A DNA stretch of 35,123 bases from Guillardia theta CCMP2712. Lineage: Eukaryota; Cryptophyceae; Pyrenomonadales; Geminigeraceae. The translations under genes and the position numbers were made by a program. The notes under the pieces were generated by a model. The model made no database searches. It was given only the letters and a program-made list of their open reading frames with translations, and was not told where the DNA came from. Location: the NCBI RefSeq assembly GCF_000315625.1, contig NW_005434432.1, positions 11,126 through 46,248 on the forward strand. Reading direction: 5' to 3'. Below are positions 28,952 to 35,123 of this stretch, piece after piece (positions within the stretch are counted from its first letter, which is position 1; each line of letters begins with the position of its first letter).

Positions 28952-29224
28952 GCTGAGTCAGCGTCGATCGACACATTCAAGCCAAGAATCTGAACTAAGA
29001 GAAGGAGAAAGAAGCGAAGGAAAATCAGGAACTTGCTCGACATCAAGGACGCAATGAGGCGCGGGATCAGCGAGGGTTTGATGCACACAAGAGGACGAGG
29101 AGGTTGGGACGAGCATGACAAGGGAGGCGGAGGGGAGGAGGCGATGGGTGCGGAAGTGTATGTAGCCGGAGGGAGAGGACGGTGGGCAGCAGAGCAAGGG
29201 AGGGGAGGAGCACGGCGAGTTGCC

Positions 29225-29580
29225 CGACACTGCATGGGTGAAGGGCTTGGTGGCGGGGAGGGGCTTGGTGGCGGGATAGGAAATGGTAGGGTAATCCTAC
29301 AGTATCATCGAGGGGTAGGGGTAATGACCCTCGTTCACAAGGTTATTTACATGGGAAATCAAGGGGTGATACAACAGTAATATCTTCTAGGGTGGGTTTA
29401 GACGAGATTAAGGGGGTGGGGTATTATGATCTCGGGGCAGACATTGGGTAACAGGAGGGGTACATTGAGGAATTTGGTGGGGTAGGGTATCATTCCTGTG
29501 GGTATTGGTAAACATTGGTAGGGTAGACAATCACGGAGGGGTAGGTGAAGGTGGGTGAGGGAGCTGGAAAGGGGGGGTAG
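29225..29580 (+). repeat. G-rich degenerate GGGGTA-like tract
   Basis: The plus strand carries many short G-runs separated by TA, TTTA or ATT (GGTAGGGTAATC, GAGGGGTAGGGG, GGTGGGGTAGGG, GGTAGGGTAGAC). The pattern is not a fixed tandem unit but is strongly strand-biased. It resembles decayed telomere-like or G-quadruplex-prone sequence. No gene was found in it. Confidence 0.6.
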
Positions 29581-29660
29581 TCTATGGTCATCGGGTTTCA
29601 GTGCCCCGCCGGGGCCCGGTGCCGCCCGGCGCCGAGTCAACTTGATGATGAGTCAAGTGA

Positions 29661-29813
29661 CTGACCTCCACCGACTCTCACAAGCGGCAGCTCACAGAGT
29701 CAGCGCTACCAGCAGCAGCAATCAGAAGCAGCAGCAGCACAGTGAGCAGCAGCAGCAGCAGCAGCCGCGAGCACTGCGGCAGCAGCAGCTGAGCAGCAGC
29801 AGCAGCTGAGCAG
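29661..29813 (+). repeat. CAG/AGC-rich tract
   Basis: Imperfect CAG triplets, densest at 29711-29765 and 29784-29813. It resembles the tract at 540-966 but is not adjacent to LINE sequence. Confidence 0.75.
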
Positions 29814-29973
29814 CGCGACAGCCTCCTGCGAGGCCCCCGCCGGGTCACACGGTGCTACACGTCATATTGCTCTTTCATAAGTTCGGTCCTTTTTCATCTA
29901 TTACAATGATCATCGTGTTCATGTCGGTCGTTCGAGTCGGCTGCCAAGCATCCTCAAGGCTCAAGGGCCCACC

Positions 29974-30345
29974 ATGGAACCTCAACGAGGGCAGGTGGCT
30001 CAGTGTAGAGGCCTGCAGACATGCAGTCAGCCTCCTGCACCTCCTGCACCTCCTGCACCTCCGCTCCCCTCACCTTTCTGCCTCTCTTGCGGCACAGGGA
30101 AGAGAAGAGGAGCATCCTGCTGCTTATCCAGCTCAACGTCTCAACCCTCCCCTCCTCTCGCTCCTCTCCCTTCACTCACCGCGACGCAGTCCTTGGACAC
30201 CGAGACTGTCATGCCCTCCGCGTTTGAGATGCACCTTATGTGCGGCCCAATGGACCCACACTTCCGCTCCTTCCTCGCCTGCGCTCACATTTCAACGCCA
30301 ACTGCTGCTTGGGACTATTGCCTGACCACTGTAGACGGCTCCTGA
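29974..30345 (+). CDS. Possible Pro/Ser-rich open frame
   Basis: The ATG is in a strong ACCATGG context. The frame includes a four-fold TCCTGCACC-type repeat (about 30031-30062) giving PPAPPAPPAP, and ends DYCLTTVDGS. No domain is visible. It may be part of a spliced gene continuing toward 30957, or fortuitous. Confidence 0.25.
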   Translation: MEPQRGQVAQCRGLQTCSQPPAPPAPPAPPLPSPFCLSCGTGKRRGASCCLSSSTSQPSPPLAPLPSLTATQSLDTETVMPSAFEMHLMCGPMDPHFRSFLACAHISTPTAAWDYCLTTVDGS

Positions 30346-30681
30346 TCCTTCTTCTTTTCGCGTTCTCGTTTCCTGGTAGACTGTCCCTCCTGCATTCGAC
30401 ATCATCGTCATCGTCTGACTCAGATGTTGGGAGCGTCAGTAGCACCGCATTCAGGATTCTCTCTATCGTCGATGCTGTCTTCTCATCTTTCTCCCTGCAG
30501 CGACATCACGAGGGCCCTGATCTCTAGCACCTGACTTGTTCGATTGCTCCTTTCGTCTTCGCAGATGTTCTGTGCGAGAGATCACACACTCTCAACAAGT
30601 TCCTGAGGGCAGCACCAGCTCGTCTTGCGAGGGTCATCGGATCTGCTTCCTTCCTTTCGCTCTTCTCTTTCTGTCACCAGC

Positions 30682-30957
30682 ATGTCACAGCCAACGCGAT
30701 TCGGATTAGCCTCACCATCATGGGCAGCGCTAGCATGTCGTGTTCGCGACTACGCCTGCTTGATTGTTTTGAAGCTTCGGGAACGAGTGAACGACTGGGA
30801 GAACAAGCTTGCTCTCACATCTCGAGACGCTGTCGTTGCCATCAGAGATCTCGTCCGAAAGCTCATCTGTCATGATGTCATCTCGGAGAACTTGAACAAA
30901 ACAACATCACCCTCTTGCTCTGCCACGTCTGCGTCCGGGTTGTACTCATCGCTATAA
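30682..30957 (+). CDS. Uncharacterised 91-aa helical protein or terminal exon
   Basis: The frame from ATG 30682 encodes a helical, charged stretch (RDYACLIVLKLRERVNDWEN, then DAVVAIRDLVRKLICHDVIS) and ends at TAA 30955. A CACCAG acceptor directly precedes the ATG, so it may be the last exon of a longer gene. Composition looks protein-like; the family is not recognised. Confidence 0.4.
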   Translation: MSQPTRFGLASPSWAALACRVRDYACLIVLKLRERVNDWENKLALTSRDAVVAIRDLVRKLICHDVISENLNKTTSPSCSATSASGLYSSL

Positions 30958-31033
30958 TATCCTTATCAGCAGGGCGAAGGGCAATGCATGCACATGCTGC
31001 GCAAACCTGGAGCGAGGTGTTTGCTTGATCGTT

Positions 31034-32459
31034 TCAGAGCTTGAGTGAGAACAGATCAATACGTTCCTCGCTAGCCCCTTCAACACCAATATACCTGTCT
31101 TCCCATGCGCCGGGGATAGCAAGCTGAACCAGCAACTTCAGCAGCGTTACAAGCAGGAAATTCTCACCTTGATAACAATGCTGACAGGGTTGCTTCGACC
31201 CGGGAATGGAACTCCATGCACCTTCAGTCAAAAAGGTCAAGAAAACATCAGCGATTCAACCTGTCAGTGTCACCTTGGGCCAGACTTTGTATCGCGGCAA
31301 GTCTGATTTCTGACGATGTTGATTCAGACACCATCAGTTTCGAACCAACAATATACCGTAGCAGCTTGAGTGGGGAGCTTGATCTTCAGCTTCGGGATTG
31401 AGATTGGAAGATCTGCAGAGACAATGAGGGCGAACGGGAGGACGAGGAAGTGACCGGCGCTAATCTCCTTCTTCTTAAAGAACTTCTTGCGAAACTCGAT
31501 CGGAAGCGTACACTTGCATCGCTCAGTCCGCTGCTTCCCAACCATCAGCAAGGCGGATCTTCAAGCAAAATGTCGTACCTGGCCGTTGAGCTTGATGACG
31601 ACATGGCATCTCCACTTAAGCTGCAGCAAAATTAGACGATAATGCAGCCCATCTTTCACAGGCATGTATCTTCATCTCTCAGCACGTATCTTCATCTCTC
31701 AGCACGTATCTTCATCTCTCAGCATGTATCTTCATCTCTCAGCATGTATCTTCATCTCTCAGCATGTATCTTCATCTCTCAGCATGTATCTTCATCTCTC
31801 AGCACGTATCTTCATCTCTCAGCATGTATCTTCATCTCTCAGCATGTATCTTCATCTCTCAGCATGTATCTTCATCTCTCAGCATGTATCTTCATCTCTC
31901 AGCATGTATCTTCATCTCTCAGCATGTATCTTCATCTCTCAGCACGTATCTTCATCTCTCAGCATGTATCTTCATCTCTCAGCATGTATCTTCATCTCTC
32001 AGCATGTATCTTCATCTCTCAGCATGTATCTTCATCTCTCAGCACGTATCTTCATCTCTCAGCACGTATCTTCATCTCTCAGCATGTATCTTCATCTCTC
32101 AGCATGTATCTTCATCTCTCAGCATGTATCTTCATCTCTCAGCATGTATCTTCATCTCTCAGCATGTATCTTCATCTCTCAGCATGTATCTTCATCTCTC
32201 AGCATGTATCTTCATCTCTCAGCACGTATCTTCATCTCTCAGCATGTATCTTCATCTCTCAGCATGTATCTTCATCTCTCAGCATGTATCTTCATCTCTC
32301 AGCATGTATCTTCATCTCTCAGCATGTATCTTCATCTCTCAGCATGTATCTTCATCTCTCAGCATATCTTGTCAGATTCCAACTCCCTATCTCATCCTCT
32401 CTTCACCCCGTCTCCCTCCTCTTCCTGTCGCATCGTACCTCCTCAGCCTCCTCCGCCAT
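31034..32459 (-). CDS. Uncharacterised 158-aa protein with a satellite-filled first intron
   Basis: Exons: 32459-32439 (MAEEAEE), 31620-31579, 31533-31357, 31309-31261, 31221-31034. Introns are GT-AG and phases close; four exons in a row fit without adjustment. Introns 2-4 are 39-47 bp, but intron 1 is 818 bp because it contains a 20-bp satellite. The product has LKWRCHVVIKLNGQ, a basic-hydrophobic segment (LPIEFRKKFFKKKEISAGHF, LIVSADLPISIPKLKIKLPT) and a C-terminus ending RIDLFSLKL. An optional 44-bp intron in the last exon (GTGAGA to TTCAG at about 31123-31166) would change the C-terminus. I do not recognise the family; beta-strand-like alternation is visible. Confidence 0.55.
31661..32366 (+). 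repeat. 20-bp tandem satellite, ~35 units
   Basis: The unit is GTATCTTCATCTCTCAGCAT. Units are identical except for a T/C alternation that makes CATG or CACG; the C form is at units starting near 31681, 31701, 31801, 31941, 32041, 32061 and 32221. It has no stop in any plus frame, so three overlapping artefactual frames run through it. It sits in intron 1 of the minus-strand gene at 31034-32459. Confidence 0.95.
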
Positions 32460-32632
32460 GCCGCGAGCGTCTGCTGCCCTGGGAAGGTCGTAGAGAGAGG
32501 CTAATAAAGGGACTAAGAAACGTCAGAAAATCGAAGCTGTCCTTTACTCTGAGGCGGATGAAGTAGAAGCGACTCAAGTCTCCTCTTCTACCCTCCTCAC
32601 TTGTACTCTCCTCCTGCCCCTCTTCTCTTACC

Positions 32633-32738
32633 TATCCTCCTACATCTCCCCCCTTATCTATCCTCCTACATCTCCCCCCTTATCTATCCTCCTACATCTC
32701 CCCCCTTATCTTTCCTCCTACATCTCCCCCCTTATCTA
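32633..32738 (+). repeat. 26-bp pyrimidine-rich minisatellite, 4 units
   Basis: The unit starts TATCCTCCTACATCTCC and ends CCCCTTATC, near-identical four times, with one A-to-T change in the last unit. It lies between the minus-strand gene start at 32459 and the candidate secreted frame at 32765. Confidence 0.85.
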
Positions 32739-32764
32739 TCCCGTCGCCCCCAACCTGCTCGCAC

Positions 32765-33080
32765 ATGAATTCAAACTGGCTTCTCTTCACGCTTCTGTTT
32801 TGTCTTCATCTTCCTATCCTGGCGTTTCCTTGCAAAGTCGACCATTGCGCGGAGCAGGATGTTTGAGGTTGCGAGGAGCAAACAAGCGCTACATGTATCA
32901 ACAGCTCCCGCCTCCAATGACAGGTGAGCCTCTTCAAACTAGTCTGGAATGGGAAAATACCTAGACGAGGCTTGTACACTAGAAGAGGCTCGTGAAACTG
33001 ACGATGCTGGCAGTCTGCGAGGGGACGTATGAGAAGTTTGACATCGACAACTTCACATACAACGAGACGATCAGTGAGGT
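32765..33080 (+). CDS. Possible secreted-protein exons
   Basis: ATG 32765 opens a classic signal peptide (MNSNWLLFTLLFCLHLPILA followed by FPCKVDHCAEQD). A second exon-like stretch around 33013-33079 (CEGTYEKFDIDNFTYNETIS) has two N-glycosylation sequons and ends at a GTCAGC donor. The join between them was not resolved. It may be a small secreted-protein gene, or the 5' part of the WD40 gene, which would be unusual for a WD40 protein. Confidence 0.35.
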
Positions 33081-33366
33081 CAGCTCGATCTTTCTCTTCC
33101 TCTGCTCCTAGAGCTACTCCCGTTGCATGCCTGTGCTGCCATCAAGCTGACTTACAGTGAAGCTTCGGACCGACGACATGGAAATGCCAATCTTAAGCAT
33201 GTTAGTCACCAGGGCGAAAGAAGGGGGAGAAGAGCTCTTGGTGAGGGATGACTGAGATGATGATGATGAGACGATGTTGGTGACGAGAGAGAGGATGATG
33301 TTGGGATAGGAGACATTATGATGATATATGTGTGCATTGATGGACGCAAGTGAGGGAACATGCTGA

Positions 33367-34907
33367 ATGTCTTCACAGGTGACAGGAGACGGTGAAGGTC
33401 GCATCCGAGTGTGGGAAACGGAGACTTGGAAGCAGCTCGTGCAGTTTGCCGGGCATCGCTGCGGCGTGACGACGATGATCGTTGCGGAGACAGGTCAGAT
33501 CATTAGCGGCGGAGCAGACAACGACATCTGGAGTTGGAACCTCCTCTCCTTCAAGGGCGAAAAGTTGATCGCTGGAGTCCCTCCGGTACTTGACGTCCTC
33601 GTCCTATCTCCTCCCACTCTTCTCACTCACTTCTTGCCCAGATCGCCATGAACGCCTTCATGGACTTGAAGACTGCACTCACTGTCACATGGAACGGACA
33701 CGACGCTTCCATCTTCAGCCTCGGCCTGGTCAACGCGACGCGGGAAGGAGTGGAGGAGGCAGGAGGAGGAGACAGAAAGTTCGAGTGGAAGGGGAGTCTG
33801 GTCAGGACGAAGGAGGAGGTTGAGGGTGATGGAGGCTTCTTCCGGGCGCTAGTGAGTGGTGACTTCCACGGCAAGATCATGGTGAGGAGGGGAGGGGAGG
33901 GGAGTTGAGGGGAGTTGAGGGGAGGAGGGGAGAAGGGGAGGCTAGGTGAGTTGAGGGGAGGAGGGGAGGAGGGGAGTTCGAAATGGGAGCAATGAGAGAG
34001 AAGAAGGAACTCATGAAAGGCTGAGAGCAGGTGTGGGACACGCGGGTGAAGCCTCCTGAGCTAGTCGCTGAGCTGGACGATCACGCGGGCCCAGTGAGGA
34101 GAAAGGGAGGAGGAGGGAGGAGATGACGAGGGGGTGGACAGGTGCGAGTGCTGGAGGCTCAGGAAGAGAAGAACTTGTTGTTCTCTGCGGGGGAGGTGAA
34201 GTGGGGGTGAGGGTTTGTTTCCTGCTCATGCCATGCAGGACTGGGCGATCAATGTTTGGAGAACGGACACATTCAAGCTCGTGAGGAGGCTGATGGGTCA
34301 CGGGGCTCCGGTAGGGAGGGAGGGAGGGAGGGAAGAATGGCGGAGGTGAAGATCAAGCAGGTCCGGTGCTTGAGGAGAGTTGGCGAGCTGTTGCTGAGCG
34401 GGTCCATGGATTGTTCGCTGAGAGGTGAGGACGGTCGTCTGCCCTCGAGGTGACGCGAAAGCAGGATGGAACCTCCTGGCTGGTGGACAACCGGTGGATC
34501 TAGCTCTCAACCATACCGGGTACTGCATCCTCCTCCGATGTTCAGCTGACCCTCAGGAAGGTGGGTGATGAACATGCACGTGGACGAGGCGCGGGAGCGG
34601 ATTATCACCGGGTGAATATGGCGAGGGGTAGGAGGGGGAAGGGAAGGCTGAGAGGAGGAGCAGGTGTAGCGACGGTGGGGTCTACGTGTGGGACTTGAGT
34701 TCGCATGCGCTCCTCTCAGAGACTCCAAGTGAGTAGGAAAATGCTCCTTCTCCTCCTCACCTTGTGGCAGCTCATGACGGGTGGGTCCTTGCCCTGGCCA
34801 TGGTGACCGGTACAGCATGCTCTTGATGATGGCAGGGACCTGACGGTGGGCAGGCGGACGAGTCGTCTCCTCCTCCAGCGAGCTTGATCTCGCCATTCGC
34901 CCGCTAG
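33367..34907 (+). CDS. WD40-repeat protein, multi-exon
   Basis: Exons: 33367-33585, 33642-33881, 34031-34093, 34142-34195, 34239-34310, 34361-34424, then less certain exons near 34456-34500, 34566-34618, 34667-34730, 34783-34800, and a final exon ending at TAG 34905-34907. WD repeat signatures: GEGRIRVWETETWKQLVQF, IISGGADNDIWSWN, FRALVSGDFHGKIMVWD, LLFSAGEDWAINVWRTDTFK, LLLSGSMDCSLR and IITGCSDGGVYVWDL, about 6-7 blades, enough for one propeller. A long charged insert (VEEAGGGDRKFEW to KEEVEGDGG) lies in the second blade. Either the ATG at 33367 is the start or an exon is spliced at 33379 (TTCACAG acceptor). Specific function unknown; WD40 propellers are usually scaffolds. Confidence 0.78.
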
Positions 34908-35123
34908 AGCTCTGCTAGCGACAAGCTTGACCAGTTTGATGCACCTTCATTCAACGATACCCTCTCCTTACGCGTCCACCCTCTTGACCTCCGCTCGGTC
35001 GCATCCTTTCACCAACTCAGAAACCAGCAGGAGAGGCTGGCAGGGCAGCAGGAGCAGCAGGGCATTTGGTATGGGAAAGAAGTTGCGAAGCAAGGCCGAA
35101 AAAGGAGGAGGAGGAGGAGGAGG
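34908..35123. other. 3' flank, nothing recognised
   Basis: Short region after the WD40 stop. A CAG-rich patch at about 35020-35072 and a terminal GGA run (35106-35123) continue off the window. No complete gene. Confidence 0.45.

Noticed and set aside
28558-29235. Minus-strand Ser/Pro/Leu-rich frame
   Set aside because: Its core is the complement of a GGA run; flanking parts show no exon structure or motif.
31642-32566. Three overlapping 250-300-residue plus-strand frames of SSLSMYLHLSACIFISQH type
   Set aside because: They come from a 20-bp satellite with no stop in any frame. The satellite is intronic to a minus-strand gene.
1-35123. tRNA and rRNA genes
   Set aside because: I looked for T-loop-like GGTTCRA boxes with matching A boxes and for conserved rRNA segments and saw none convincing; a covariance-model scan would settle it.

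Overview
This is a nuclear contig from a microbial eukaryote. Almost every gene can be read only by joining short exons across GT-AG introns, mostly 39 to 60 bp. Genes lie tens to a few hundred bases apart, coding GC is moderate, and simple repeats (GGA, CTC, CAG, GAT) are abundant. This style, with a secreted beta-helix-like protein and a large LARGE-type glycosyltransferase, resembles a cryptophyte alga such as Guillardia theta. The organism is inferred, not proven.

Bases 1 to about 10,170 are a nest of one non-LTR retrotransposon (LINE) family. Pieces of one polyprotein (reverse transcriptase, then a Cys/His cluster and a restriction-like endonuclease) and its ~245-bp 3'UTR lie in alternating orientations, inserted into each other. 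The last ~32-36 nt of the element recur 15 times in either orientation, nearly always at a breakpoint. Some copies are 43-100 bp insertions with short target-site duplications. Others form palindromic units with a 3' terminus at both outer ends. The reverse transcriptase is frameshifted and reads YADN where YADD is expected.

Bases 10,171-10,855 are non-coding. From 10,856 to 17,310, on the minus strand, lie a 13-exon divergent actin-like gene (371 aa) and, directly upstream, a very long reading frame of about 36 near-identical 28-residue coiled-coil repeats. That frame runs in phase into a second copy of actin exon 1 and part of its intron, then into an acidic Ala/Glu/Gly-rich domain. The upstream exon copy keeps the same splice donor in the same phase, so splicing to actin exon 2 would give a coiled-coil/actin fusion. 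This is the most unusual arrangement in the window.

Bases 17,311-35,123 are a gene-dense part: a secreted beta-helix-like protein (+), a GT49 LARGE-type glycosyltransferase (+), an unrecognised multi-exon gene (+), a two-CXC tesmin/LIN54-type DNA-binding protein (-), a low-confidence gene (-), a simple-repeat-rich interval, an unrecognised short + reading frame, a small minus-strand gene whose first intron holds a 20-bp satellite, and a WD40 gene (+). The secreted protein and the glycosyltransferase plausibly act in the secretory pathway or on surface glycans, but adjacency alone does not show that they work together. No rRNA, tRNA or CRISPR was recognised.
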